Shown here piece by piece: positions 36,537 through 46,054 of a stretch of DNA of 64,000 bases; positions within the stretch are counted from its first letter, which is position 1; the number at the start of each line of letters is the position of its first letter. The stretch spans positions 744,001 through 808,000 of the forward strand of contig OY730228.1 in the NCBI GenBank assembly GCA_963422565.1, written 5' to 3'. Both the position numbers and the translations under genes were made by a program. This DNA comes from G963422565 sp963422565. Its GTDB lineage: Bacteria > Pseudomonadota > Alphaproteobacteria > MPNO01. The notes under the pieces were generated by a model, which was given only the letters and a program-made list of their open reading frames with translations, was not told the DNA's origin and did not search any database.

Positions 36537-37544
36537 ATGAATTCCGAGACCGGTCACGGCGCCAACGGCGCGGCGCCCGACCACCCCGACACGACGATTT
36601 CGGTTCGCGAGGCCTTCGGACTCGACACCGACATGCGGGTTCCCGCGTTCAGCGCGCGGCGCTCGGAACATGTCCCCGATATCGACAACTCGTATTGTTT
36701 CGATCACGATACGGCCCTGGCCATCCTGGTGGCGCTCGCGCATAACCGCCGCCTGCTGATTCAGGGCTATCACGGCACCGGCAAGTCGACCCATATCGAA
36801 CAGGTTGCGGCGCGTCTGAACTGGCCCTGTATCAGGGTCAACCTCGACAGCCATATCAGCCGGATCGACCTGGTCGGCAAGGACGCGATCGTGCTGCGCG
36901 ACGGCGTGCAGGTGACCGAGTTCCGCGAGGGAATTCTTCCCTGGGCGCTGCAGAGCCCTTGCGCTCTGGTCTTCGACGAGTACGACGCCGGGCGCCCGGA
37001 CGTCATGTTCGTCATCCAGCGGGTGCTCGAGGTCGACGGCAAGATGACCCTGCTGGATCAGAACCGCGTCATCCGTCCGCACCCCGCGTTCCGGCTGCTC
37101 GCCACCGCCAATACGATCGGGCTCGGCGACACCAGCGGCCTCTATCACGGCACCCAACAGATCAACCAGGGCCAGCTCGATCGCTGGAACCTGGTGGCGA
37201 CGCTGAACTACCTGCCCCACGAGGCGGAGAAGGAGATCGTTCTCTCCAAGGTGCCGAGCTACGACACGACGGAGGGCCGAAAGCAGGTCGGCGCGATGGT
37301 GTCGGTCGCCGATCTGACGCGGACCGGGTTCATGAACGGCGATATCTCGACCGTCATGTCCCCGAGGACGGTCATCACCTGGGCGGAGAACAACGAGCTG
37401 TTCGGTAGCCTGGCGACCGCGTTCCGCATGACGTTCCTCAACAAGTGCGACGAGCTCGAACGGTCAGCGGTCGCCGAGTATTACCAGCGCTGCATGGGCG
37501 AGGACCTGCCCGAGGCGGCCGTCAAGCCGGGGCGGAACGGCTAG
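36537..37544 (+). CDS. cobS: Aerobic cobaltochelatase subunit CobS
   Basis: 335-aa AAA+ ATPase of the CobNST complex, which inserts cobalt into hydrogenobyrinic acid a,c-diamide in aerobic cobalamin synthesis. The Walker A motif GYHGTGKST is at 77-85, Walker B is CALVFDEYDAG, and sensor segments LLATANTIGLGD follow. The conserved N-terminal MRVPAFSARRSEHVPDID is typical of CobS. Eighteen bases separate it from cobT. The large CobN subunit is not in the window. Confidence 0.95.
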   Translation: MNSETGHGANGAAPDHPDTTISVREAFGLDTDMRVPAFSARRSEHVPDIDNSYCFDHDTALAILVALAHNRRLLIQGYHGTGKSTHIEQVAARLNWPCIRVNLDSHISRIDLVGKDAIVLRDGVQVTEFREGILPWALQSPCALVFDEYDAGRPDVMFVIQRVLEVDGKMTLLDQNRVIRPHPAFRLLATANTIGLGDTSGLYHGTQQINQGQLDRWNLVATLNYLPHEAEKEIVLSKVPSYDTTEGRKQVGAMVSVADLTRTGFMNGDISTVMSPRTVITWAENNELFGSLATAFRMTFLNKCDELERSAVAEYYQRCMGEDLPEAAVKPGRNG

Positions 37545-37562
37545 GCATCGGATCCGGCAGCG

Positions 37563-39443
37563 GTGACCATCGCCCCGGAGTCCCCGATCGAGGAGCTTCG
37601 CCGCGTGACCGCGGCGGCCATGCGGGCGATCGCCGACCGCGAGGACCTGACTGTCAATTTCGGCGCGGAGGCACGGCTCGTCGATGCCCAGGCGCGGCTG
37701 CCGCTTCCGTCGCGGGATATGCCGGTGGAGGAGGTGACCGCGCTGCGCGGCGAGGCCGACGCCATGGCGCTCAAACTCCGCCATCACGACCCGGATCTGC
37801 ACGCGGCGCGGGCACCTGCGGGCGAGACCGCGCGCGAGGTCTTCGAGACGCTCGAACAGGTGCGGGTCGAAACGCTCGGGGCGCGGCGGATGACCGGCGT
37901 CGCGAAAAATCTCCGGGCGGTGGTGGCCGCCCGCTGCAAGGCGCGCGGCTACGGCCGCATCTCCGACCGCGAGGACGCCCCACTCGCCGAGGCCGTCGGG
38001 TTGTTCGCTCGCGAGCACTGGCTCGGCCACCCCTGCCCGGAGGCCGGCCTGCCGATGCTCGATCTCTGGCGCGAAGAGCTGGAGGCGCGTATCGCCGGCG
38101 ATCTCGACGCGCTCGAGGACGCCCTCGCCGATCAGGACGCGTTCGCGCGCTCGGTGAACAGGCTCCTGGTTCATCTCGAACTGCTCGACGAGGAACCTGG
38201 GGAGGGGGAAGGCGCGGCCGAGCAGGGTCAGGATTCGGAGGATGCCGATTCGGAGGACGAGAACGCCGAGGCCGCCGAAATGGACAGCGCCTCGACCGAG
38301 ATGGAGGGCGCGCCCGCTTCCGACGCCGAGGATGCCGAGGGCGAGGATACGGACCAGGAAATGTCCGAGCAGGTCCAGGAAGAGACCATGCCCGGGACCG
38401 GCGAGGAAGAGGGCGAGCAGGCCGAACGGCGCCGCGCCGACGGTCGTTCGCCCGATCGGGACCGTCAGCCGGCCTATCGAATCTACACCGAGGATTTCGA
38501 CGAGGAGGTCGATGCCGAGGAGCTCTGCGACAGCGACGAGCTCACGCGGCTGCGCCAGCATCTCGATCAGCAACTCGCCAATCTCCAGGGCCTCATCGCC
38601 AAGCTCGCCAACCGTCTGCAGCGCCGCCTTCTCGCGCAGCAGACCCGGTCCTGGGAGTTCGATCTCGAGGAGGGCCTGCTCGATGCTGGCCGCCTGTCGC
38701 GCGTCGTGATCAACCCGCTCTACCCGTTGAGCTACAAGATCGAGAAGCAGACCGATTTCCGCGACACGGTCGTCACGCTGCTGATTGACAATTCGGGATC
38801 GATGCGCGGCCGGCCGATTACCGTTGCAGCCATGAGTGCGGACATTCTCGCCCGCACGCTGGAACGCTGCGGCGTGAAGGTCGAGATCCTGGGCTTCACC
38901 ACCCGCGCCTGGAAGGGCGGCCAGGCGCGGGAGAAATGGCTCGCCGAGCAGAAGCCGCCCAACCCCGGCAGGCTCAACGATCTGAGGCATATCGTCTACA
39001 AGGCGGCCGATGCGCCCTGGCGGCGGGCGCGCAAGTCGCTGGGCCTGATGCTGCGCGAAGGCCTCCTGAAGGAGAATATCGACGGCGAGGCCCTGCTCTG
39101 GGCGCATCGGCGGCTGGTCGGTCGGCCCGAGCAGCGGCGAATCCTGATGGTCATTTCGGACGGCGCGCCGGTCGACGACTCGACGCTCTCGGTCAACCCC
39201 GGAAACTATCTGGAGCGGCATCTGCGCGAGGCGATCGCGTGGGTGGAGGCGCGGTCGCCGGTCGAGCTGACGGCGATCGGCATCGGCCACGACGTGACGC
39301 GCTACTACAAGCGCGCGGTGACGATCATGGACGCCGAGCAGCTCGGCGGCACGATGCTCGGCCGGTTGACCGAACTGTTCGAGGAAGACCGGCAGATGCC
39401 GGCGCGGCGCGGCCGAAGGGCCGAACGCGGCGCCCGCGCCTGA
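37563..39443 (+). CDS. cobT: Aerobic cobaltochelatase subunit CobT
   Basis: 626-aa partner of CobS. The N-terminal domain (1-220) is followed by a long acidic region (about 220-300, rich in Glu, Asp and Ala), then a C-terminal von Willebrand A domain with the MIDAS LLIDNSGSMRG starting at D409. CobS and CobT together form a two-tier chaperone-like assembly acting on CobN. The start is a GTG at 37563, as no ATG precedes the conserved N-terminus. It is convergent with rpmB (26 bp gap). Confidence 0.95.
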   Translation: MTIAPESPIEELRRVTAAAMRAIADREDLTVNFGAEARLVDAQARLPLPSRDMPVEEVTALRGEADAMALKLRHHDPDLHAARAPAGETAREVFETLEQVRVETLGARRMTGVAKNLRAVVAARCKARGYGRISDREDAPLAEAVGLFAREHWLGHPCPEAGLPMLDLWREELEARIAGDLDALEDALADQDAFARSVNRLLVHLELLDEEPGEGEGAAEQGQDSEDADSEDENAEAAEMDSASTEMEGAPASDAEDAEGEDTDQEMSEQVQEETMPGTGEEEGEQAERRRADGRSPDRDRQPAYRIYTEDFDEEVDAEELCDSDELTRLRQHLDQQLANLQGLIAKLANRLQRRLLAQQTRSWEFDLEEGLLDAGRLSRVVINPLYPLSYKIEKQTDFRDTVVTLLIDNSGSMRGRPITVAAMSADILARTLERCGVKVEILGFTTRAWKGGQAREKWLAEQKPPNPGRLNDLRHIVYKAADAPWRRARKSLGLMLREGLLKENIDGEALLWAHRRLVGRPEQRRILMVISDGAPVDDSTLSVNPGNYLERHLREAIAWVEARSPVELTAIGIGHDVTRYYKRAVTIMDAEQLGGTMLGRLTELFEEDRQMPARRGRRAERGARA

Positions 39444-39469
39444 ACGCCGCCGCTCGTCCCGGCCCCCTG

Positions 39470-39763
39470 TCAGGCCGGAGCCGAGGTCCTCGTCCGCTCG
39501 ATGCGGCGCTTCAGCCGCCTGGCCTCATCGGTGAGACGGTCGTCCGGGGTTCCCAGCAGATAGGTGTCCAGACCGCCCTTGCGCTCGATGAGCCGGATGG
39601 CGCGCGCCGCCACCCGCAGCCGGACCGGCCGTCCGAGTATGTCGGAGTGCAGCGACGCCCGCTGCAGGTTGGGGAGAAACCTGCGCCTGGTCTTGTTGTT
39701 CGCGTGGCTGACATTGTTGCCCGTCAGCACGCCCTTGTCCGTGACACTGCAGCGCCGCGCCAT
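39470..39763 (-). CDS. rpmB: 50S ribosomal protein L28
   Basis: 97-aa ribosomal protein. The N-terminus MARRCSVTDKGVLTGNNVSHANNKTRRRF and the RLRVAARAIRLIERKGGLDTYLL segment are diagnostic. It ends with the alphaproteobacterial C-terminal extension LTDEARRLKRRIERT. It lies opposite the cobT 3' end and is divergent from imuA, 238 bp away. Confidence 0.96.
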   Translation of the reverse strand: MARRCSVTDKGVLTGNNVSHANNKTRRRFLPNLQRASLHSDILGRPVRLRVAARAIRLIERKGGLDTYLLGTPDDRLTDEARRLKRRIERTRTSAPA

Positions 39764-39946
39764 CCATTCGACTCCGCTATGGCGATATTTCCCGGAGCGG
39801 GAGCGACGCTGTTCTAGCCCCCCGCAGAGGGATGCGTCAACCCGGTCACCCGGTCGGCCGGTGCCACCGGAGGGCGAAGACGACGCAGGCGACGGATCCC
39901 TCGACCGCCCCGTTCTTCAGGCACGCGGCCTCCTCATATCATAGGG

Positions 39947-39975
39947 TTGACGGCGGAAAAGAACAAAGATAGAAT
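39947..39975 (+). promoter_or_regulatory. SOS promoter of imuAB-dnaE2 with LexA box over the -10
   Basis: TTGACG (39947-39952), a 17-nt spacer and TAGAAT (39970-39975) form a good sigma70 promoter. A GAAC-N7-GAAT element (39961-39975), one mismatch from the alphaproteobacterial LexA site GAAC-N7-GAAC (GTTC-N7-GTTC on the other strand), covers the spacer end and -10, so LexA would block polymerase. imuA starts 26 nt downstream. Confidence 0.7.
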
Positions 39976-40001
39976 AAAAAGAGAGTAAATAGAGTTTACC
40001 G

Positions 40002-40730
40002 ATGTCTTCAGATCTCGATGGGCTGCGGGCGGCGGTGCGCCGTATCGAGGAACGCCGTCCTGCGGCAGGGGGCGGAACCGCGCTCGCCCTGGGCGTCGCC
40101 GCGATCGATTCCCATCTGCCACGCGGCGGGCTCGCCGTCGGTGGGCTGCATGAGGTCGCGGTCGTCGATGCCGGCGCGGCAAGCGCGTTTTCGGCGCTGC
40201 TCTGCGCCCGTCTCGCCGGCGACGACGGGGCGGTGCTGTGGTGCGAGAACGACCGGGCGCTCGATGCCGGGTCCCTCTACGCCCCGGGTCTGCCGCGCTT
40301 CGGGCTCGATCCGGCCCGGTTGATCCTCGTGCGCACCGACCGCGATGTCGAAACCCTGTGGGCGATGGAGGAAGGGCTGCGCTGCGCCGCGGTCGCCGCC
40401 GTGGTGGGCGCGGTGCGCGGGGTCTCTCCGGTTCGGACGCGGCGGTTGCAGCTCGCCGCCGAAGATCGCGCCGCCGCCCTGCTGCTGTACCCGGCGGCGG
40501 CGGCCCCCGGCATCGCGGCGACCCGATGGCGCATCGCGCCCGCTCCCGGCCGCGCCGGCGGGGACGGCGGGTCGGCACGGCCCCGCTGGCGGTTGGATCT
40601 GCTGCGCTGCCGCGGCGGCAGACCCGGAAACTGGGACGTGGAGTGGTCCGATGAAACGCGTGATCTCGCTCTGGTTTCCCCGCTTCGCGACCGACCGGCT
40701 ACACCGGCGCCGCTGCGCGTTGCAGGCTGA
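40002..40730 (+). CDS. imuA: ImuA, SOS mutasome accessory protein
   Basis: 242-aa RecA/SulA-related protein that works with ImuB and DnaE2 in damage-induced mutagenesis. Features are the LALGVAAIDSHLPRGGLAVGGLHEVA start typical of ImuA, ALLCARLAGDDGAVLWC, and the FGLDPARLILVRTDRDVETLWAMEEGLRC segment. No Walker lysine is apparent where RecA has one. The ATG at 40002 has a weak ribosome site. The gene overlaps imuB by 80 nt and is first in the LexA-controlled operon. Confidence 0.9.
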   Translation: MSSDLDGLRAAVRRIEERRPAAGGGTALALGVAAIDSHLPRGGLAVGGLHEVAVVDAGAASAFSALLCARLAGDDGAVLWCENDRALDAGSLYAPGLPRFGLDPARLILVRTDRDVETLWAMEEGLRCAAVAAVVGAVRGVSPVRTRRLQLAAEDRAAALLLYPAAAAPGIAATRWRIAPAPGRAGGDGGSARPRWRLDLLRCRGGRPGNWDVEWSDETRDLALVSPLRDRPATPAPLRVAG

Positions 40731-42216
40731 GCCGGGGGCGGCGGCGGCGCTCGCGACCACGCGCGAGAACCGCGGCCGGCTGGTACTGGCCGGCGTCGAT
40801 GCAGCGGCGGCGGCGGCCGGGCTCGCCCCGGGCCTGCCGCTCGCCGACGCCAGGGCGATCCTTCCGGGTCTCGAGAGCAGGCCCGGCGATCCGCCGGGGG
40901 ACGAGGCCGCGCTCGCTCGGCTGGCCCGCTGGTGCAACCGCTACACCCCCTGGACCGCGCCCGAAACCCGGACCGGCGAGAGCGTCGACGGAACCGGTGC
41001 CATCTGGCTCGACGTCAGCGGCTGCGCCCATCTGTTCGGCGGCGAAGCGCGTCTGGCGGCCGGGCTGATCGACCGGCTCGGCCGCACCGGTTACACCGCC
41101 GCCGCCGGGCTCGCCGACACTCCGGGCGCCGCCTGGGCCGCCGCCCGCTTCACCGCCGGCGCGCCGGGCTGGACGATCGTGCCGCGGGGCGGCGGACGCG
41201 CCTTCCTCGCCGATCTGCCGGTGGCGGCGCTGCGCATCCTTCCCGAGACGGCGGCCGCCCTCGACACGCTCGGTTTGCGCAGCATCGGCGCGCTGCTCGA
41301 TCTGCCGCGCGCCGGGCTCGCCAAGCGCTTCGGCGGCGAGGTCGCGGCCCGGCTCGACGCCGCGCTGGGCGCGGCGTGCGAGCCCCTGTCGCCGGACGTC
41401 CCGGCCACCCCCGATTTCGCCCGGCTGGAGTTCGCCGAGCCGATCGGCCGGACGGAGGACATCGCGGCCGCTGTGGCCCGCCTGCTCGCCGATCTGGCAG
41501 ATGGCCTCGCCCGCCGGCAGCGCGGGGCGCGGCGGCTGGCGCTGACCCTGTTCGAGCCCGACGAGAACGTCCACCGCTTCGCCGTCGGCACCAGCCGGCC
41601 GTCGCGCGACGCCGGCCATCTGGCCCGGCTCTTCGCCGAGAAGCTGTCCGGCTTCCGCGCGGTCGTCGGCATCGAAGAGATGACGCTCGCAGCCCCCGAG
41701 ACCGACTGCCTGGAGGGCGTTCAGATGGTCTTCGAGGGCAGTTTGGAGGCGGTTCGGGACGATGATGCCGGCGCGCTGATCGACCGGCTCGCCAACCGGC
41801 TGGGCCCGGCGCGGGTGGTCCGCCTGACGGCGCGCGACAGCCACATCCCCGAACGCGCGGTGCGGGCGCTTCCGGCCTTGCGGGCAGCGGCGGCCGCCGC
41901 CGCCGCCTGGCCCGCGGGACCACGCCCGCTGCGGCTGTTCGACCGTCCGGAGCCGATCGAGGCGATCGCGCCGCTTCCCGACGACCCGCCGGTGATGTTC
42001 CGATGGCGCCGCTTGCGCCGCCATATACGTCGCGTCGAGGGTCCCGAGCGCATCGCCCCCGAATGGTGGCGCATGCCGACGCTCGACGAGGCGGCGGCGC
42101 TGCGCGACTATTACCGGGTCGAGGACACAGAGGGGCGACGCTACTGGCTCTACCGTCAGGGGCTGTACCGGCCGGGCACGGCACCGCGCTGGTTCCTCCA
42201 CGGCCTGTTCGCGTGA
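40651..42216 (+). CDS. imuB: ImuB, catalytically inactive Y-family polymerase homologue
   Basis: 521-aa Y-family fold protein acting as hub between DnaE2, ImuA and the beta clamp. The polymerase active-site residues are lost: the first acidic motif (DCFFAxVE in active enzymes) reads LWFPRFATD, and the SxDE motif reads SVDG (111-114). The C-terminal region has clamp-binding-like PLRLFDRPEPI. This inactivity is known for the ImuB family. The ATG at 40651 lies inside the end of imuA, 80 nt before its stop, suggesting coupled translation. Confidence 0.92.
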   Translation: MKRVISLWFPRFATDRLHRRRCALQAEPGAAAALATTRENRGRLVLAGVDAAAAAAGLAPGLPLADARAILPGLESRPGDPPGDEAALARLARWCNRYTPWTAPETRTGESVDGTGAIWLDVSGCAHLFGGEARLAAGLIDRLGRTGYTAAAGLADTPGAAWAAARFTAGAPGWTIVPRGGGRAFLADLPVAALRILPETAAALDTLGLRSIGALLDLPRAGLAKRFGGEVAARLDAALGAACEPLSPDVPATPDFARLEFAEPIGRTEDIAAAVARLLADLADGLARRQRGARRLALTLFEPDENVHRFAVGTSRPSRDAGHLARLFAEKLSGFRAVVGIEEMTLAAPETDCLEGVQMVFEGSLEAVRDDDAGALIDRLANRLGPARVVRLTARDSHIPERAVRALPALRAAAAAAAAWPAGPRPLRLFDRPEPIEAIAPLPDDPPVMFRWRRLRRHIRRVEGPERIAPEWWRMPTLDEAAALRDYYRVEDTEGRRYWLYRQGLYRPGTAPRWFLHGLFA

Positions 42217-42223
42217 CCCGGCG

Positions 42224-45200
42224 ATGTCGGGCTACGCCGAGCTTCAGGTAACGACCAATTTCTCGTTTCTCCTGGGAGCATCCCATCCGGAGGAGATGGT
42301 ACGGACGGCCGCCGCTCTGGGGCACGAAGCGATCGCGGTGACCGACCGCAACACGCTGGCCGGCGTCGTGCGCGCACATGTCGCCGCGCGCGAGATCGGG
42401 ATGCGGCTGGTCGTCGGCGCCCGGCTCGATTTCCGCGACGCGCCGAGCATGTTGTGCCTGCCGCGCGGCCGCGGCGCCTACGGCCTGCTGTCGCGGCTCC
42501 TGACTCTGGGCCGCCGGCGCGCCCCCAAGGGCGACTGCGAGATCGGGCTGCGCGACCTGCTCGACCATGCGGCCGGTCAGACCCTGATCGTCCTGCCGGG
42601 GGACGAGCCGGGCGCCGTGATCGACCCGGGGTTCGCCGACCATCTGACCTCGCTCAGGCGGCGCATCGGCCCGTCGGTTCATCTGGCGGCGAGCCATCTC
42701 TACCGCGGGGACGACCGGGCGCGGATCGGCGCCCTGGCGGCGCTCGCCGAACGCGCCGAGACCCCGCTGGTCGCGACCAACGACGCGGCCGCCCACGGAC
42801 CCGAGCGCCGCCGCCTGGCCGACGTGCTGAGCTGTATCCGCGCGCATTGCACGATCGACCAGGCGGGCCGGCGCCTGGCCGCCAATGCCGAGCGCCATCT
42901 CAAGCCGCCGGCGGAGATGTACCGCCTGTTCCGGGGCCATGAAGACGCCGCCGCGCGCAGCGTGGAGATCGCCGAGGCCTGCGCGTTCAGCCTGGAGACG
43001 CTGCGCTACGAATACCCCGACGACGAGGCGCCACCCGGCACCACGCCGCAGGCCGAGCTCGAGCGCCTGACCCGGGCCGGCGCCGCGCGGCGCTTTCCGG
43101 ACGGGATCCCGCGAGAAGTCGCCGACCAGCTCGCCCACGAGCTGTCATTGATCGGCGAACTCGACTACGCGGCCTATTTCCTGACCGTTCACGATATCGT
43201 CCGGTTCGCGCACGGCCGCGGCATCCTGTGCCAGGGACGCGGCTCGGCCGCGAACTCCGCCGTCTGCTACTGTCTCGGCATCACCTCCGTCGACCCCGTC
43301 CGCCTCGACCTCCTGTTCGAGCGCTTCATCAGCGCCGAACGCAGGGAACCGCCGGATATCGATGTGGATTTCGAGCATGAGCGGCGCGAGGAGGTGATCC
43401 AGTACATCTATCGAAAATACGGGCGCGAGCGCGCCGGGCTGGCAGCGACCGTGATCCATTACCGTCCCCGAAGCGCGCTGCGCGAGGTCGGCAAGGCGCT
43501 GGGGCTGAGCGGGGACGCCGTCTCGGCTCTGACCGGCACCGTCTGGGGGCGGGGCCTCGAGGGGGTAACCGAGGACCATGTCCGGCAGGCCGGGCTCGAT
43601 CCCGGGGACGGACGTCTGGCGACGACCATCGCCATCGCCCGCGAGCTGGTCGGCTTCCCGCGCCATCTGTCCCAACATGTCGGCGGCTTCGTCATCACCC
43701 GGGGGCCGCTGTCGGAAATCGTTCCGATCGCCAACGCGGCGATGGCCGACCGCACGACCGTCGAATGGGACAAGGACGATCTCGATGCGCTCGGCATCCT
43801 CAAGATCGACGTGCTCGGGCTCGGCATGCTGACCTGCATCCGCAAGGGGCTCGCGCTTCTTGAAGCCCATCACGGACGGGTGCTCACCCTCGCCGGGATC
43901 CCCGCCGAGGACCCGGCCGTCTACGACATGCTGTGCGAGGCGGACTCGATCGGCGTCTTCCAGGTCGAGAGCCGCGCCCAGATGACCATGCTGCCCAGGC
44001 TTCGGCCGCGCAGCTTCTACGACCTGGTCATCGAGGTCGCGATCGTCCGGCCCGGCCCGATCCAGGGCGACATGGTCCACCCCTATCTGCGCCGCAGGCG
44101 CGGCGAGGAGGCGGTCGCGTATCCCTCGGAAGCGCTGCGCGCGGTGCTCGCCAAGACACTGGGCGTGCCGCTGTTTCAGGAGCAGGCGATGAAGATCGCC
44201 ATCGTCGCCGCCGGGTTCTCGCCGGCCGAGGCCGACCGGCTGCGCCGAGCCATGGCGACCTTCCGCCGGGTCGGCACCATCCAGACCTTCCGCCGCAAGC
44301 TGGTCGACGGCATGGTCGCCAACGGGTACGCGGCCGAGTTCGCCGAGCGCTGCTTCAAACAGATCGAGGGGTTCGGCGAGTACGGGTTCCCGGAATCGCA
44401 CGCCGCGAGCTTCGCGCTCCTTGTCTATGTTTCGGCCTGGCTCAAATGCCGCTATCCGGAGGTGTTCGCCGCCGCCATCCTCAACAGCCAGCCGATGGGG
44501 TTCTACGCGCCAGCCCAGCTCGTCCGCGACGCCAGGGCGCACGGCGTCGCGGTCCGCCCGCCCGACGTCAACCGCTCGCTCTGGGACTGCACGCTGGAGC
44601 CGGACGGCACCGGCGGCTGGGCGCTCCGGCTCGGGCTGCGTCAGATCAAGGGGTTCGCCAAGCTCCATGCCGACGCCCTGACCGCCGCCCGAAGCGACCC
44701 GCAGCCTCGGCCCTTCGCCGATCCGGCCGATCTGGCGCGTCGGGCCGGCCTTCCGAGGGCGACGCTCGAAGCGCTGGCCCGCGCCGACGCCTTCGGAACG
44801 GCCGGGCTGGACCGGCGGCGCGCGCTATGGGCGGTGCGCGGGCTGGACCCGGCGCCGCCGCCGCCGCTGTTCGCCGCCGCCGGCTTCGGCGGGAGCGAGC
44901 CGCCCGTCGCGCTGCCCGCGACGAGCCCGGGAGAAGAGGTCCTCGAGGATCATGCCGCGATCCGGATGTCCCTGCGGCGCCACCCGCTGGCGCTGATGCG
45001 CGGCGACCTGGCGGCGGCGGGCGCGGTTCCGGCGGCGCGGCTCGCCGCGCTCGGCGACGGGGCGCGGGTCGCGGTCGCCGGGCTGGTGCTGGTCCGCCAA
45101 CGGCCGGGCACCGCCTCGGGGGTGATCTTCCTCACGCTGGAGGACGAGACCGGGATCGTCAATCTGGTCGTCTGGTCGAAGGTCTTCGAACGCTACCGCC

Positions 45201-45403
45201 CGGAGATCATGACCGCCCGCCTGCTGCTGGCCGTCGGCAGGCTGCAGCGCGAAGGGCCGGTGACCCATGTCGTCGCCCGGCATCTCGAAGACCATGACTG
45301 GCGTCTGCACGCGCTCGCCGCCGGGGGCGCGCCGAGCGGCCCCGCGGAACGGGTCTCAGCCGCCCGGGACCGGCGCCGCTACCCGTCCCGGGATTTCCGT
45401 TGA
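42224..45403 (+). CDS. dnaE2: Error-prone DNA polymerase DnaE2 (ImuC)
   Basis: 1059-aa C-family polymerase for translesion synthesis. An N-terminal PHP domain (from YAELQVTTNFSFLLGASHPEEM) is followed by the palm with the catalytic triad D378, D380 and D382 (PDIDVDFEH), the fingers, and a C-terminal OB fold (VAVAGLVLVRQRPGTASGVIF). Length is slightly shorter than replicative DnaE, as for DnaE2. The ATG at 42224 lies 8 bases after the imuB stop. Last gene of the SOS cassette, convergent with a VOC gene. Confidence 0.96.
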   Translation: MSGYAELQVTTNFSFLLGASHPEEMVRTAAALGHEAIAVTDRNTLAGVVRAHVAAREIGMRLVVGARLDFRDAPSMLCLPRGRGAYGLLSRLLTLGRRRAPKGDCEIGLRDLLDHAAGQTLIVLPGDEPGAVIDPGFADHLTSLRRRIGPSVHLAASHLYRGDDRARIGALAALAERAETPLVATNDAAAHGPERRRLADVLSCIRAHCTIDQAGRRLAANAERHLKPPAEMYRLFRGHEDAAARSVEIAEACAFSLETLRYEYPDDEAPPGTTPQAELERLTRAGAARRFPDGIPREVADQLAHELSLIGELDYAAYFLTVHDIVRFAHGRGILCQGRGSAANSAVCYCLGITSVDPVRLDLLFERFISAERREPPDIDVDFEHERREEVIQYIYRKYGRERAGLAATVIHYRPRSALREVGKALGLSGDAVSALTGTVWGRGLEGVTEDHVRQAGLDPGDGRLATTIAIARELVGFPRHLSQHVGGFVITRGPLSEIVPIANAAMADRTTVEWDKDDLDALGILKIDVLGLGMLTCIRKGLALLEAHHGRVLTLAGIPAEDPAVYDMLCEADSIGVFQVESRAQMTMLPRLRPRSFYDLVIEVAIVRPGPIQGDMVHPYLRRRRGEEAVAYPSEALRAVLAKTLGVPLFQEQAMKIAIVAAGFSPAEADRLRRAMATFRRVGTIQTFRRKLVDGMVANGYAAEFAERCFKQIEGFGEYGFPESHAASFALLVYVSAWLKCRYPEVFAAAILNSQPMGFYAPAQLVRDARAHGVAVRPPDVNRSLWDCTLEPDGTGGWALRLGLRQIKGFAKLHADALTAARSDPQPRPFADPADLARRAGLPRATLEALARADAFGTAGLDRRRALWAVRGLDPAPPPPLFAAAGFGGSEPPVALPATSPGEEVLEDHAAIRMSLRRHPLALMRGDLAAAGAVPAARLAALGDGARVAVAGLVLVRQRPGTASGVIFLTLEDETGIVNLVVWSKVFERYRPEIMTARLLLAVGRLQREGPVTHVVARHLEDHDWRLHALAAGGAPSGPAERVSAARDRRRYPSRDFR

Positions 45404-45424
45404 TGCCGCCGCCGGGCGCCAAGC

Positions 45425-45862
45425 TCAGGCCGGCACGAGATCCTTGCGAAACTCCTCGGCCACGTCGATACCCTCGGCATCGACGTCATAGCCGAGCTCG
45501 ACCAGGACGCCGTTGGGATCGTGGAGAAATATCTGGACGATCTTGCCGCCGCCCACCAGCCGCTTGTCATGGGCCACGCCGCGCCGTTCCAGCGCCCGCC
45601 GCATCTCGCGATAGCCGGAAGCCGCCAGGCCGATATGATCCAGCCCGTCGCCCATCGCGTCGGGAGTCGTGCGGCGCGGCGCGGCCGCCTCGCTCGGGGA
45701 GAGATGGACGATCGCCACGTCGCCGGCATAGAGCCAATAGCCGTGGTCATCGAAGGGCGGCCGAAAGCCGATCTCGAGACCGAGCACGTCGCAGAAGAAG
45801 TCCTTGGTCTCCTCCATCTTCACCGTGCGGATGTTGATGTGGTTCAGAGTGTCGATTCTCAT
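45425..45862 (-). CDS. VOC (glyoxalase/dioxygenase fold) family protein
   Basis: 145-aa two-module vicinal-oxygen-chelate protein. The pattern LNHINIRTVKMEETKDFFCDVLGLEIGFRPPF, the VAIVHLS strand, LDHIGLAASGYREMRRAL and FLHDPNGVLVELGYD supplies probable metal ligands H8, a second His (LDHIG) and the last Glu (LVELG). Substrate is unknown. It resembles in length and motif order the VOC protein at 50449. Divergent from the ankyrin gene with 192 bp between starts. Confidence 0.85.
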   Translation of the reverse strand: MRIDTLNHINIRTVKMEETKDFFCDVLGLEIGFRPPFDDHGYWLYAGDVAIVHLSPSEAAAPRRTTPDAMGDGLDHIGLAASGYREMRRALERRGVAHDKRLVGGGKIVQIFLHDPNGVLVELGYDVDAEGIDVAEEFRKDLVPA

Positions 45863-46000
45863 GCGTCCTCTCCATCCATCGGCCGTCCGCCCCGACCCGG
45901 CGGGACGAGCGCGGCCGCCCCGCAGAGTAGCAGATCGCGCTTCCGCAGGAGAACCGCCGGTCGCCGCCGCACGGGCCGCCCTTCACCCCCGGCCGCGGCC

Positions 46001-46028
46001 TTGAACGGCGCGGCGCAGCGGCGATAAT
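46001..46028 (+). promoter_or_regulatory. Candidate promoter of the ankyrin gene
   Basis: TTGAAC (46001-46006), 16-nt spacer and GATAAT (46023-46028) lie 27 nt before the start codon, followed by a strong AAGGAGGAGG ribosome-binding site (46038-46047). Confidence 0.5.
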
Positions 46029-46054
46029 CGGCACCGCAAGGAGGAGGCTCGGTC

